Below are positions 9,235 through 20,666 of a stretch of DNA of 64,000 bases, piece after piece (position 1 is the stretch's first letter; each line of letters starts with the position of its first letter). The notes under the pieces are model-generated. The model had not been told where the DNA came from, ran no database searches, and saw only the letters and a program-made list of their open reading frames with translations. The stretch spans positions 25,888-89,887 of the forward strand of contig CAWGMT010000005.1 in assembly GCA_963823675.1 (NCBI GenBank). The letters are read 5' to 3'. This DNA comes from CAWGMT01 sp963823675. Lineage in GTDB: Bacteria; Planctomycetota; Planctomycetia; Isosphaerales; Isosphaeraceae. The translations under genes and the position numbers were made by a program.

Positions 9235-10536
9235 TCAAATGATCCTCTGCTGGCGCAAGGCGGAGATCTCGGCGCTTGTTAGCTCGATGAGCTCACGCAG
9301 CACTTCGTGAGTTGCGTTGCCCAGGGGCGGGCCCAGGTTGGCGATGCGCCCGGGAGTCTCGGACAGTGTGGGCACGACGTTGGGAACAACGACCGTGCCC
9401 AGCCCGTCTTCTTCGACCCGGGCGAGATTGCCCCGCGCCTGGAAATGCTCGTCGGCGAAGATGTCGGCGATGCTGTTGAGCTTGCCGATCGGCACTTCCC
9501 TGCTGATGCAGCGGTGCATCAATTCTTCGCGGTCCAGGGAGAGAGCCCACTCGGTGACGATCTTGTTGACGTCGTCGCGGGCGGCCAGCCGCTTGCGCTG
9601 TTCGCCGTACATGCTGTGCGACGCCAGCTCGGGGCGCTCCATGGCCTCGGTGAGCCGCTCGAACATTCGGTCGGTCGTGCAGGCGATCGCGACCCACTTG
9701 CCGTCGCGGGCTCGAAAATGGCCGTGCGGCACGGCGACGAAGCTGCCGGCCCCTTCGCGCTCGCGCACCTTGCCGAAGAGGCCGTAGGAGGCGGCAAGCT
9801 CGTCGAGCTGCCGGAAGACCGCTTCGTAGATGCCGACGTCGATGACCTGGCCCAACCCGGTCTTCGCCTTGTAGCGGAGCGCGAGCAAGACGCCGATCAA
9901 GCCGTAGAGGCTCGAAATGTAATCGCCCAGCGGGGCCGCGCCGGGCACGACCGGCGTCTCGCCGGGGAAGCCCGCCAGATAGGAGAGCCCGCCGATGGCA
10001 TGCGCAATGTGCGCGAAACCGGGCCGCCGGCGGTAAGGCCCGGTCTGGCCGTAGCCCGAGACGCGCAGCATCACCAGGCCGGGGTTTGCCTCGCTCAGGA
10101 CCTTCCAGCCCAGCCTCCACTCCTCCATCGTGCCAGGCCGGAAATTCTCCACAACGACGTCCGATTTGGCCACGAGCTTGAGAAAGAGCTCGACGCCCTT
10201 GGGCCGGCGCAGATCGAGCGTGACGGACTTCTTGTTTCGTGCTTCGCTTAGCCAGGCGAGCGTCGCGTCCGGCCGCTTGGTGGGGATTCCAAATCGGCGC
10301 ATCGGATCGCCCCCGATCGGATGCTCCACCTTCAAGACTTCGGCCCCGAATTCGCCCATGATCGAGGCCGCGTAAGGTCCCGCCAGGAATGTGCCGACAT
10401 CGATTACCCGAATGCCCGCCAGCGGCAGCGGCCGGGCGGCGGGGGCATTCTGTTCGCGTTTTTCGTCCAGATGGTCTCCTCCAGATTTGTCGTCGGTCCG
10501 CTGGGCCGGTTGCTCGCTCACCGAATCGTTCGCCAT
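9235..10536 (-). CDS. smtA: Succinyl-CoA:L-malate CoA-transferase subunit (family III), paralogue
   Basis: Second CaiB/BaiF CoA-transferase, 433 residues from ATG at 10536 (MANDSVSEQPAQ) with GGGAG 6 nt upstream; a GTG 12 nt earlier is possible. Motifs match smtB position by position: GEFGAEVLKVEHPIGGD, VENFRPGTMEEWRLGW, RVSGYGQTGPYRRRPGF and APLGDYISSLYG with the likely catalytic aspartate. The first 35 residues are charged and low-complexity and look like a non-conserved leader. It is the first gene of the operon leading into smtB, mcl and mch. The pairing of two adjacent family III paralogues with mcl is what identifies them as Smt rather than another CoA-transferase. Confidence 0.77.
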   Translation of the reverse strand: MANDSVSEQPAQRTDDKSGGDHLDEKREQNAPAARPLPLAGIRVIDVGTFLAGPYAASIMGEFGAEVLKVEHPIGGDPMRRFGIPTKRPDATLAWLSEARNKKSVTLDLRRPKGVELFLKLVAKSDVVVENFRPGTMEEWRLGWKVLSEANPGLVMLRVSGYGQTGPYRRRPGFAHIAHAIGGLSYLAGFPGETPVVPGAAPLGDYISSLYGLIGVLLALRYKAKTGLGQVIDVGIYEAVFRQLDELAASYGLFGKVREREGAGSFVAVPHGHFRARDGKWVAIACTTDRMFERLTEAMERPELASHSMYGEQRKRLAARDDVNKIVTEWALSLDREELMHRCISREVPIGKLNSIADIFADEHFQARGNLARVEEDGLGTVVVPNVVPTLSETPGRIANLGPPLGNATHEVLRELIELTSAEISALRQQRII

Positions 10537-10622
10537 TTCAACTCCCACCAGACTCGGCGCCGCACACCCTGATTGAAGAACGTCGAGGCACGAAGATCAT
10601 CTCATGAGGTTGGTTTCCACCC

Positions 10623-10674
10623 GACCTCTACGCACTACGTGCCAGATACCCTGGTGTCAAGAGGTCATCGATCA
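10623..10674. promoter_or_regulatory. Conserved 52-bp element upstream of smtA
   Basis: The core GCCAGATACCCTGGTGTCAA-GAGGTCATCGATCA (10641-10674) matches 30 of 34 bases of a sequence just upstream of mct (22429-22462); including flanks, about 42 of 52 match. Outer arms GACCTCT and AGAGGTC are inverted repeats. On the minus strand it contains TTGACA. It lies about 87 nt upstream of the smtA start, in the 199-nt gap before the kinase gene stop. A shared operator for the two metabolic gene groups is the simplest reading, but the copies are in opposite orientation relative to their genes. Confidence 0.45.
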
Positions 10675-10735
10675 ACCTTCGTCGGTGCAACAGGCCCAAG
10701 CGGCCCAGCCCGGGTGAAACCCTGGGACCCAAATC

Positions 10736-13700
10736 TCACTCCCGCGTCACGACGGCCTCGGTCGCCTGCCGGGTCGCGACGAAGTAGCGGATCGGCTTGC
10801 CGGCCTTGTCGATCACGACGAAGGCGTGGGTCGCGAACGTCGACATGATCGAGTCCTTCCCGGGTTCGATGTGCTGATACTCTTTTTCCGCCCCATTGGA
10901 ATCGATCCACTTGATGCCGACGGGCCCGTCGGTGCGGTTGGCAAAGCGGATGGTCGTGCGAGCATCGCTTTGGCCCGATCGCAGGCCCGACTCGCGGCCG
11001 CGCGGGACAGGATCGAGTCGGGGGAGCGGCAGGTACTGCGGAGGGGATAATGCCGGGTCGAGCCGGATCGCCTCGGCCCACGAGCGAAGGGCGTCTTCGG
11101 GCTGGAAGGCAGCGAGGGCGGCCTCGGCGCGCGTCTGCCAGTCTGGCCCCTTCGCACCCGCGCGTTCGCTAACCTTGCGCGCCACCTCGTAGCCCTCGAC
11201 CCTCCGCGCGGCCGCGAAGAGGGCCGCCGCCAGCTCGCGCGGGTCGCCGGCCTTTCGCGCCCGGTCAACTTCGTCGTCGCGGGCTTTCCAGTAGGCGGCG
11301 TCGCAATCGGCCAGGCGGCCCTCCCGCGTGCGCCGGATAGGCCAGTCCCGCTCAAGGGCGATCTCCCATCGCCCCGCCTTGAGCCGCAGCCCGGCCTGCA
11401 TTTCGCCGACCTCACGCCAGCCGCCGACGGTTGCCGTCATCCGGCAGGCGAACCGCGCCCTGTCGCCCTCGATTGTCGCGGTCATGCCGTCGAAATAGAT
11501 ACGGACGCCGAGACCGGCTGTATCGGCGAACTGGAGCTTGCGCGTCGCCCCGAAGCGTGTCTTGTCAACCGTTAGCTCGTAGGGGCCAGGCTCGCCGGTG
11601 CGTGCGTCGGTCTGCTTGAAGTCGTCGGCCAGCGCCGCGAGGACGGCCGCGAGGTCGCCCTTTTCCCAGCCGGCGATCGTCGTGCCGATCACGATGTCCT
11701 TGATGGCCTCGGCGCGGGGGTCGAGCGCGGGGTGGCCCAGGACGTGGTCGGCCTCGGCGCCATAGCGGAGGGCCAATTCGTTGCCGGAATAATCGCTGCT
11801 CCGCATCGCGTCCCGGAACCGGCCATACTCGCGGCGGGCATCCTCGGGCCGGCCCATGCGCTTGAGCGCCATGGCCGCGAAGGCAAGGTTGGCCGGGAGG
11901 ATCTGTCCGGTGCTCGCATAAGCCGCGTCCCGGCCCGCGACCAGCCGCTGGTGAGCGTCGTCGTAGCGCCCGGCGCGATACAGGGCCTCGCCCAGCAGGG
12001 TGAGGTACTGGCTGCGCCCGGGGTTCGAGCGAAGGACCGCCTCGGCCTGTCGCACCGCCAGGGCGTAGTCGGCCGGGGTGCGGCCATCGGTCGCGACCGC
12101 ATCGAGGGCCAGCTTCTCGATCGCCTCGACGTCCTCGGCGTGGTTTTCCGCCAGCCGCGCCGCGATCTCGCGGACGGTGTCATCGAGCGCGGTGTCGGCC
12201 TTGACCCGGGCGATCACCTCGGACCGCAAGCCGACTTCGCGGAAGAGCGCCTCGATGCGCCGCAGGGCCGTAAGCTTGTCGAGCGCCTCGCGCGCGCGCG
12301 GATCTCGATCGACTCGATCATCAGGCTGGCGCCCGGCTCGCCGTGGAACGCTCCCACCGACAGGCTGGCGCCCTCCTCGGTCATCAGCCGGCTCGAGACG
12401 GCCTCTTGGCCGTTGAGGAACAGAGTGATCCGCTCGGGCCGGCGGATAATGCGGACGTCGTGCGATCGGTTCGTGGCGACGGCGAGCGCGCGCGATTATC
12501 GACCACCGGTACGAATTGCATCGTGCTCAACCGCTTCAGGATGTCCGCGCCCGTCGCCGTGTAGGGATTCTCCGCGGCGCAGAGGTCGATCGCCTCGCCG
12601 CGAAAGGACGGCGCGACGGTCATGCCGATCTGGACGTTGGTGGGCCGATCGATCGAGAACCGGATCCGGACGTCGGTCGAGTCGGGCATCGCGCGACCCC
12701 TGAGCGTGACATAGGCGCCGTTAAACGTCCCGGCGAGCCCCGGGACCGTGAACGGACCGGTTGTGCCCGCCATCCGGCCGGATCGGACCGACCAGTTCCC
12801 GAAGGCGACCAGCCAGCGATCCATCGAGCCGCCCTGGCGGAAGTCCTCGCGGTACCAGACCGGCCAGTCTCCCGCGAGTGCATCGGACTGGTCGAGGCGA
12901 GCGTCGTAGACCTTGGCCGTGATGTCGTGGCCGCAGGTGGCGATCCGCCGCCCGTCGGGGCTGAAGATGGCCTGGTATACCTCGTGGGTGTGGTTGCGGA
13001 AGGTCAGTAGCTCGAAGCCCTTCTCGACGTCCCAAAGCTTGACGCTCGCGTCGTGGCTGGCCGAGACCAGCCGGGTTCCGTCGGGGCTGAATGAGAGGCC
13101 CATCACCACGGCCGTGTGCCCTTCCAGGGACCGAATCGGACGGCCGTCGGCGGCGTCGCGAATCTCGATCGCGCCGTCGGCCCGGCCGATTGCGAGCCGC
13201 TTCCCGTCGCGGTCGAGGGCCATCCTCAACCCCTTGGCCTCGACGCGGAACCGCTCGCGGCCGCCGTCGCGCCTCCATCGACGGAGGATGCCGTCTTCGG
13301 AGATTCCGTAGAGGCCGGAGCCATCGGGGCTGAAGGCCAGGTCGGTGACGGCGATGCTGGCGGTCGGGATCGCCTGGAGCTGACGGCCGGTCGCGACCTC
13401 CCAGATGCGGACCTCGCCGGGCTTCGACGCCGTGTATCGCATTCCCCCCAGGTAACGCGGCTCGCCGGCCGCGGCGGCCAGCAGCGTTTCATCGCAGCTC
13501 ATCGCGATCGCCGTGGTGATCCCGGGGAGGCCCGCGAATGTCCGCTTCACTGCCAGGGTCTCGGGGTCGCGGAGCGTCACCCCTCCGGGGAAGGCGGCGA
13601 CAAGCCCTGACCGCTGCTCCAGCCCCTTTCCGGCCGTCGCCGCGAGCAGCTTGCCGCCCGGCACGGAGACAACGCGCGTGTACGCGGCCCAGCCCTCTTC

Positions 13701-16436
13701 CCCAGGAGATTTCTTGGAGTCGTCCAGCGGGCTGCTGGCGATCTGCCGCCCGGACGACGCGTCCCAGAGTCGCAGCGTGCCATCGCGCGAACGTGGTCGC
13801 GAGCCGGCCCGCCGCGGTGAACGCGACCGACTCGACCGGGCCCAAGTGGCCGAAGAAGTTGGTGCATTCCTGCGTCAGGTGTCGGGCCAGAAAACTCTCC
13901 GCCTCGGCCGGGGTCTTGTCCTTCTTCTGCTGGGTCAAGAAGTCGTCGGGGAGGGTCTTCTCCAGGTTGAGGGCTTGGGCGACGTCCCAGATTCTTACGG
14001 TGGAATCGGCCCCCGCCGTCGCGCAGAGCCGGCCGTCGGGGCTGGCGGCCACGTCGAAGACGTACGCGTTGTTGCCGCGCAAGGTCAAGAGCTCCTGGCC
14101 GGTTCCCGCGTCCCAGATCCGCGCGGTGCGGTCCCATCCCGATGAAAGCACGCGACGGCCGTCGGCGCTCCAGGTCGCCGCATAGACCCAGCCGCGATGC
14201 CCCAGGAGCGTCCGATTCTTGCCGGGCCGTTCGACGTCCCAGAGTTTGATCGTATCGTCCAGCGACGCCGATGCGAGCGTCCGGCCGTCCGGGCTGAATC
14301 GCAGCGCGTAGGTCTCCGAGAGGTGGCCGATGAGCGAGACGGGACCGCCCCCGCGCGGGAGGTCCCAGAGCAGGATTGGACCGCTGCTCGTTGCGGCGGC
14401 GAGCCGCTTCCCGTCCGGGCCAAGCGCGAGCCGGACCCCGATGTTCCCGGTCTCCAGGTCGCTCGCCTTGATCTGGGCGATGAGCTTCTGGGTCGTCAGG
14501 TCCAGAACGAGGATCGTGCCCGCGTGAGCGGTCGCCAGCAGGCGGTCGTCGGCGCTCAAGGCCATCCCGAGGATTCGCGAATTCCCGGCGGGGAACGTCG
14601 AGACGACCGAGCCGGTCACGGTGTCGTGGATCGTCGCGACCTCGCCGCTTATGGTCAGGACGGTTCGGCCGCTCGGGGAGATCGAGCAGCCGCGGTCGTG
14701 GGTGAACCTGTGGACCACGCGCCGGGAGGCCACGTCCCAGACCAGGGCGGTGTTGTCCTGGGCGCCCTTCGTGATCAGGAGCTTACCGTCGGGGCCGAAC
14801 TGAGCCTGCAAGACCATGCCGATGTGGCCGCGGAGCACGGCTTGCTCGGAGTTGCAGAGGGCGTCGAGGTAGCTCCATTCCCACCCGCGCGGCGGCGGCG
14901 CAACCGGCCAGAAGGGTGCGGGCGCGGTTGACGTTATTCGCCAGGAATTCGCGGTAGGCCAGCGATACCGTGGAGGCGTAGAGCTGATCGGCGGTGCGGT
15001 CGCGCTCGCGGGCAAGGGCGCCGCGGGAATTCTCCGCCTCGGCCCGCGCAAGGTCGGCGGCCACACGAGCCGATTCGGCCCGGTCGCGGGCATCGTCGGC
15101 CGCGACACTGCGCAAGAGTCTCGGCCAGCCGCAGCCGGGACTGGCGGATTGCGACGATCGGGCTGGCGATGGCGACGAGCAGGATCGCCGCGGCGGCGAT
15201 CGCGCCGGAGGAGGCGACGGCCGGATTGCGGCGGCACCATCGCCAGGCGCGCTCGGCCGGGCCGACCGGCCGGGCGACGATCGGCCGGCCCTCGAGGTAG
15301 CGGGCCAGCTCGAGGGCGACGTCGGCGGCGGTGGCGTACCGCTTGGCGGGGACCTTCTGGAGACACTTCAGGCAGATCGTCTCGAGGTCGCGGTCGACCT
15401 GGGGGTTGAGCGTGCGGGGCGAGACCGGCTCGCGTTCCACGACCTGGATCATCGTGTCCAAGGGCGACGACGCCTGGAACGGCGGGCGGCCGGTGATCAG
15501 AGCATAGAGGGTGGCGCCCAGGGCGTAGATGTCGGCGGCCGGGCCCAGGCCCCGGCGCGGATCGCCACCTGCTCCGGCGGCATGTAGCTGGGCGTGCCCA
15601 TCGCCTGGCCGGTGGCGGTCAGTTCGTCCTTGCCGCCGACCACCTTCGCCAGGCCGAAGTCGGTGACTTGCGGCCGGCCCTGGCGATCGAGCAGGATATT
15701 CCCGGGCTTCAGGTCGCGGTGGATGACGCCCTGACGGTGTGCGTGGTCGATCGCCTCGGCCACCTGGCGCAATCAGCGCGGCTGCGTCGCGCGACGGCAG
15801 CGGGCCGGCGCGCATTTTGTCTGTCAGGCTCTCCCCCTCGACGAAGGCCATCGAGAAGAAGTGGCGGCCGTCGTGCTCACCGATCTCGAAGATCGGCACG
15901 ATCCCGGGATGCACCAGGTTCGCGGCTGCCTCGGCCTCGAGGTGAAACCGCCTGACGTCCTGCGCGGAGGCGAACTCGCCCGACAGGATCATCTTGAGGG
16001 CGACGACGCGGTTCAAGCTGACCTGCCGCGCCCGGTAGACGACCCCCATCCCGCCCCGGGCGATCTCATTCAGCAATTCGTAATCGCCGAAATACCGGAC
16101 GAGCCCGCCCGGACCGGACGTCGCGGGCTCCTCGTCGCTCGGGCCGCCGACCGGGGTCCTTTGTTCGCCGACCGCCCCGAATGCGGGCGGCGCGATTGTC
16201 GGGGCCTCGGCCGCACTGGGCCCAGCCGCCGAAGGATACACCGTCTCCGCCTCGTGCGGCGGCGGCACGATTGTCGGAGCCCCGGTCGCACCGGGCCCAG
16301 CCGTCGGAGGATTCACCGTCTCCGCCTCGTGCGGCGGCACGATTGTCGGGGCCTCGCCGATCCCGTCCGCCCCCCGCGACGTCGGGGCGCCCGACCCCTC
16401 TTGCGGCTGCGTTGCCGCTGATTCCTGCGATGGCAT
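10736..16436 (-). CDS. Ser/Thr protein kinase-WD40-LamG-like-TPR giant protein, split by about seven frameshifts
   Basis: Reconstructed as one gene of about 1,900 codons from ATG 16436 (MPSQESAATQ; GGAGGGAG upstream). Order: Thr/Pro linker with repeated PTIVPP units; kinase with ARGGMGVVY, VALKMI, HRDLKPGN and DFGLAK; a membrane segment (AAAAILLVAIASPIVAI); 8 or more WD40 repeats (SPDGRTLASASLDDTIKLWD and similar); a beta-rich region like DUF1080/LamG (YREDFRQGGSMDRWLVAFGN); a TPR-like region; and a C-terminal domain. Shifts lie near 15775, 15545, 15115, 14905, 13790, 12490 and 12295; the last two are CG-run length changes. Homology continues across each one, so sequence error is more likely than a dead gene. 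It probably senses an external signal. Ligand and targets are unknown. Confidence 0.7.
16185..16345. repeat. In-gene tandem repeat coding APTIVPP-HEAETV units
   Basis: Near the start of the kinase gene, about 65-bp units repeat roughly three times, coding APTIVPPHEAETV, APTIVPPPHEAETV and APTIAPP. The units have changed length by one codon. The Thr- and Pro-rich segment precedes the catalytic domain and could hold phosphorylation sites (inference). Confidence 0.6.
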
Positions 16437-16641
16437 GGGTCCGTCTCGCTCCCTCCGATGAGATCTGAATTCGAGCCGGGTTAACGTATCAAGAGCGTTG
16501 GACGCAAGCAAGCCCGATGACAGTTGCGAAGCGCCCCTCGATCAGGGTCAGGCGCTTGGACCACCGATTGTCGACTAGAAGCCAAAGTGTGTCACCGCGA
16601 AGCGCCGCCGACGACTCAGTTACTCTTTCCCCAGGCGTGTC

Positions 16642-19600
16642 TCATTTCGCAAAGCCCCCAGGCTGGCTATGTGCTGGCTCGGACTGGTCCCCAGCGCCGC
16701 GCCAGAGGCGAACCTCGAACTGTTCTGCGGGGCCCGTACGGCTGAGCGTGGCCAGAGCCTTGCCATCAGGAGAGAAACGAAGGAGAATTGTCGGGCCGCT
16801 GAAACCTTCGAGGGTCAATAATTCCTCGCCGGTTGCAACGTCCCAGAGCGCGACGGTGTGATCGTCATACCCGTTCAAGGCAAGTGTGTTCCCGTCCGAT
16901 GAGAACTCGATGAAGCGTGTTGGCGCAAATTGTGTGGTAAAGACCTTGACGAGTTCCAACGTCTCGAGGGACCGCAAATCGACATCGCGTGACCAGCGCT
17001 TGACCGAGGCGGCGAAACGGCCGTCCGGCGAAAAGCCCACTTTAATGATGCGGGCATCCAGCGTGCGTGAAGTTATTCTCATTTGGCCCGTCGTCGGGTT
17101 CCACCATTCGAGCTTACCATCCTCGAGTTGGGTCATCAGCTCCTGCGAGGGGCTCCACGGACAATCGATCGCGGTACTCCAAGGGACGCGGATTACGCGT
17201 CGTCGCGCCAGGTCCCAGAGCTGAGGGTAGGGTTGTTCGAGATACGCGAAGAGAAGGTAGCGATCGTCAGGTGAGAATTCGAGAAGGTTGGCCTTTCTCA
17301 CGGCGGGATCCGGAAGGCTTTCACGGTGATCGGTCGTCAGATCGGTCAGCGTTGCCGTGCCATCTTCGTTCCAGACGGCCACGAGGCGGCCGTCGTGGGA
17401 GAACGCACAGCTCCTTGGCGAGCCGGTCAGGTTTAGCGGCTTCCGTTCGACGAGCGATCCGGAACGAACATCCCAGCGCGTAACCGCGCACCGAGGCTCG
17501 AGCTCAAAAACCATCAAGGTTCGTCCGTCCGGCGAGAACCCGAACATCCTCGGTGCCGTGACTGGCAGCTTGAAGCGATCTTGGGGCGATTTGAGGTCCC
17601 AGAGCTTGACCGTGCCATCCTGGCCGGAGGAGGCCAGCGTCCGGCCGTCGTGCGAGAGGCAGAGATCCCAGACTCGAAGCGAATGGCCCACGTACAGGCC
17701 AACCTGCATTCCGGTGGCCGCGTCCCACGCCCGGATCGTCTCGTCGTCGCTCGAGGAGTAGATCGTCCGATCATCGGCCGAGAAGGCCACGGCGAAAACC
17801 CCTCCGGTGTGGCCCCGGAATTCACGCAGCAAGCGCCCGTGACGGGCATCCCAGAGCCGAACCGGGTTGTTGTCACTCTCGTGCGCCGTGGCCAGGGTCG
17901 CCCCGTCTTGCGAGAAAGCTAATGCCTGGGCACCGGCGCTATTCGGTAGAGCGACGACGAGGTCTCCCGCGGGCCACTTCCAAAGCTTGGCGGCCCCTGA
18001 TCCCGCCGTTGCCAGGATCGAGCCATCCGGCGAAAAGACGAAATTCTCAAGATCGCGGTCGCCGGTCCGGAACTCGCCTCGGACGCTGCCGTTCCTCCGG
18101 TCGCGGATCACGACGTGACCGTTGCTCCTGCTACCGGTGACGATGCTTGTGCCGTCAGGACTGAACCGGACGACAACAGCATCACCAGTGTCGGCGGGCC
18201 CTTTCAATTGGCAAAGGCCCGTCGCGGTCTCCCACAGCTTGAGCACGCCGTCGTCGTCGACGGTGGCGACGGTCCTGCCGTCGGCCGAGAAGGTCGCGAC
18301 GTTCACTTCCCTTTGAGAGGCCACGATCTCCAGGACCGGTTGCCAGCGCGACGTGTCCCAGATCCGCACTGTGCCGTCCTTGCCGGCGCTCGCCAGCAAG
18401 TCGCCGCTGGGAGAGAACTCGACGTCGTATACGTCGCGGCGATGGCCGGTCAGGGTCCGCACTTCGCCATGGCTGCGATGCCAGAGGTGATACCAGGGGA
18501 AGCCGCGCAGGTCCGATTCGCCGGGGAGCGGTCGATTGCGCCCGAGAATCTCATCGGCCAGGTGCGTGCGTTGGTGTTGAATGTGTTCGCGTGCCTGACG
18601 GATGCCGGCGACGTAGCGAGCCCGGCGCGCCGCCAGAGCGCGATCGCTAACCTCATCCCGCAGCCGCTGGGCGGATTCTCGATTTGCGTCCAATCGGCGC
18701 TCGAACCAAGATCGGGCTGCCACGAGCGTTCCCACCCAAAGAGCCAAGAGCGCGACGACAACCACCGCGGCCGGATGCCGCCTGGCCTGGCGCCGCAGTA
18801 CTTCCCAGGGGCGCGGTGGCCGTGCCACGATTGGCTCGCGGTTCAAGAACCGGTTGAGATCCTCGCCGAGTGAACGGGCACTCGCATAACGCCGTTCCGG
18901 GTTCTTTTCCAGGCATTTCAGACAAATCGCCTCGAGGTCGCGGGGCACGTCGCGCCGGCGGCGGCGGGGCGCAATCGGCTCGTTGTTCACGACCTCGTGA
19001 AGAGTTTCAAGTTCGGTCTTGCCCCGGTGCGGTGGACGACCGCAGAGCAAGACGTAGAGGATCGCACCAAGACTGTAGACGTCGGCCGCCGGGCCGACCT
19101 TCCTCCCTTCGGCCTGTTCCGGGGCCATATAGGGCGCCGAGCCCATCGCGGCGAAGCTCGCCGTGATCTCTTCACCGGGCCTGTCCATCAATCGCGCCAG
19201 GCCGAAATCCGTGATGCGCGGCATGAATTCCTGCTCGATGGGCGACGGTTCGCCGTTTGACTCAGGGGCCCCGGCCTGTCCCTCGGCACGCTGGAGCAAG
19301 ATGTTCGACGGCTTGATGTCCCGGTGCAAGACGCCGCGCTCGTGTGCGTGCCGGACCGCATCCGCCAGGTCCGCGGCGAGCCGGGCTGCGAGCCGGGGAG
19401 GCACGGGCTCGGTCTGTTCGCGCAGCCACGCGGCCAGCGTGGGACCGTCGCAATAGGCCGAGGCCAGGTAACAGACTGAATTGACCTCACCAGCCTCATA
19501 GAGAGCAACCAGGTTGGGGTGGTCGAGCGCAGCGGCGGCTTTGGCCTCGCGGGCGAAGCGCAGACGGGCTTCGGGAGTGAGCAGGGCCTCGGCCCGCGGC

Positions 19601-19986
19601 AGCTTGAGCGCCACCGGCCGTTTCAAGGCACTGTCGATTGCCAGGAAAACGACCCCGAACCCGCCCCGGCCCAGCTCGCGAACGATTTGGAACCGGCCGA
19701 ATGCCGCGTCGACGGGCGTGTCACCGCGGCCGCTCTCCGTCGACGAGGAGACCCTATATTCGCTCCTCGGCCAAACACGCTCGAGAAGTTGCAGGCTCGC
19801 CCGCGCGGCCATATAGGCCGCCAGCGCGTCGGGGCCTTCGGGCAGCGAATGGTCCGAATCGGGGACTTCGCCGCTGATGAGGGCCTCATCAAACACTTCC
19901 GCCTGGGCCGCGATCTGGTCTTCGGGGTCGTCGTGATTCATGGTGTCGACCGTAGGAGCCGGCTCCGCCCCGGGGGTAGTCATCAC
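16642..19986 (-). CDS. Ser/Thr protein kinase with C-terminal WD40 propellers
   Basis: This intact protein has 1,114 residues. The kinase domain (about residues 95-375) has the glycine loop LGRGGFGVVF, catalytic lysine in VALKLPRAEA, HRDIKPSN and DFGLARL. A membrane segment follows (AAVVVVALLALWVGTLVAA near residue 415), then a linker and about 12 WD40 repeats (SPSGDLLASAGKDGTVRIWD and others) presumably outside the membrane. Its start overlaps the sigma gene stop by 4 nt, so both are made from one transcript. Sigma factors coupled to WD40 kinases are a planctomycete hallmark. It is likely a transmembrane signalling kinase; the signal is unknown. It lies directly upstream of the similar kinase at 10736-16436. 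Confidence 0.92.
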   Translation of the reverse strand: MMTTPGAEPAPTVDTMNHDDPEDQIAAQAEVFDEALISGEVPDSDHSLPEGPDALAAYMAARASLQLLERVWPRSEYRVSSSTESGRGDTPVDAAFGRFQIVRELGRGGFGVVFLAIDSALKRPVALKLPRAEALLTPEARLRFAREAKAAAALDHPNLVALYEAGEVNSVCYLASAYCDGPTLAAWLREQTEPVPPRLAARLAADLADAVRHAHERGVLHRDIKPSNILLQRAEGQAGAPESNGEPSPIEQEFMPRITDFGLARLMDRPGEEITASFAAMGSAPYMAPEQAEGRKVGPAADVYSLGAILYVLLCGRPPHRGKTELETLHEVVNNEPIAPRRRRRDVPRDLEAICLKCLEKNPERRYASARSLGEDLNRFLNREPIVARPPRPWEVLRRQARRHPAAVVVVALLALWVGTLVAARSWFERRLDANRESAQRLRDEVSDRALAARRARYVAGIRQAREHIQHQRTHLADEILGRNRPLPGESDLRGFPWYHLWHRSHGEVRTLTGHRRDVYDVEFSPSGDLLASAGKDGTVRIWDTSRWQPVLEIVASQREVNVATFSADGRTVATVDDDGVLKLWETATGLCQLKGPADTGDAVVVRFSPDGTSIVTGSRSNGHVVIRDRRNGSVRGEFRTGDRDLENFVFSPDGSILATAGSGAAKLWKWPAGDLVVALPNSAGAQALAFSQDGATLATAHESDNNPVRLWDARHGRLLREFRGHTGGVFAVAFSADDRTIYSSSDDETIRAWDAATGMQVGLYVGHSLRVWDLCLSHDGRTLASSGQDGTVKLWDLKSPQDRFKLPVTAPRMFGFSPDGRTLMVFELEPRCAVTRWDVRSGSLVERKPLNLTGSPRSCAFSHDGRLVAVWNEDGTATLTDLTTDHRESLPDPAVRKANLLEFSPDDRYLLFAYLEQPYPQLWDLARRRVIRVPWSTAIDCPWSPSQELMTQLEDGKLEWWNPTTGQMRITSRTLDARIIKVGFSPDGRFAASVKRWSRDVDLRSLETLELVKVFTTQFAPTRFIEFSSDGNTLALNGYDDHTVALWDVATGEELLTLEGFSGPTILLRFSPDGKALATLSRTGPAEQFEVRLWRGAGDQSEPAHSQPGGFAK

Positions 19987-20666
19987 AACTTCGTGCTTGT
20001 CTCAATTCTCCCGGTCAACTCTCTTTGGAGCCGCTCGAGTGCCCGGAGCCAGAGCTTGCGGGCCGCGACGTTTGAACAACCCAGGCGGCGTCCCATCTCG
20101 TCGAAGCTGCAGCTTTCATGGTGCCGCCAGAGCACGGCATGTCTCATGTTCTGGGGAAGCCTTCCCAGGGCCGCGATCAGGGCCGACTCTTCTTCGCGTC
20201 GCGCTGCCCGGCCGCCGGGCGACGTGTGATCGGCGGCCAGGGCCAGGTCAACGTCTTGACCGGCCAGGCCGGCATCGAGCGACACCTCCCGCCCCAGCCA
20301 TCGCTTCTTGGTCCCGCGGTACCGCCGCGCCACGTGTGCCACCTGGTTCATGAGCAGCTTTCGAAGCCAGGCACGCAGTGCTTCCTGACTGCGCCCCTCG
20401 AACCGATGGAACACCCGATGGGCTTCCACCAGCGTCTCCTGCACGACGTCGGACGCCCCTTCCTTGGTCTTGAGCTCGGGCGTCAGCGCCCGCTCGGCAA
20501 CCCTCAGCAGGTAAGTGCGAAAGCCCTCGATCACATCGTCGTTCGCCTCGCGAAGTGCCCCAGGCACAGCCGTCGGCATCGACCCGCCGCAATCGTTTGT
20601 CGGCCGGAGAGCCAGCTCTGCTGCCGCCCTTTCCAGAAATGGTTCCGTTCGAAATGCGCGCTTCAC
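19983..20666 (-). CDS. ECF-type RNA polymerase sigma factor
   Basis: This 227-residue protein has region 2 (TKEGASDVVQETLVEAHRVF, then FEGRSQEALRAWLRKLLMN) and region 4 (LPQNMRHAVLWRHHESCSFD, MGRRLGCSNVAARKLWLRAL). It would direct RNA polymerase to a specific promoter set. Its stop overlaps the start of the WD40 kinase, implying the kinase, rather than an anti-sigma factor, is its regulatory partner, as described for planctomycete ECF groups. Its targets are unknown; the flanking CoA-transferase and mesaconyl-CoA genes are candidates only by position. Confidence 0.9.
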   Translation of the reverse strand: MKRAFRTEPFLERAAAELALRPTNDCGGSMPTAVPGALREANDDVIEGFRTYLLRVAERALTPELKTKEGASDVVQETLVEAHRVFHRFEGRSQEALRAWLRKLLMNQVAHVARRYRGTKKRWLGREVSLDAGLAGQDVDLALAADHTSPGGRAARREEESALIAALGRLPQNMRHAVLWRHHESCSFDEMGRRLGCSNVAARKLWLRALERLQRELTGRIETSTKL

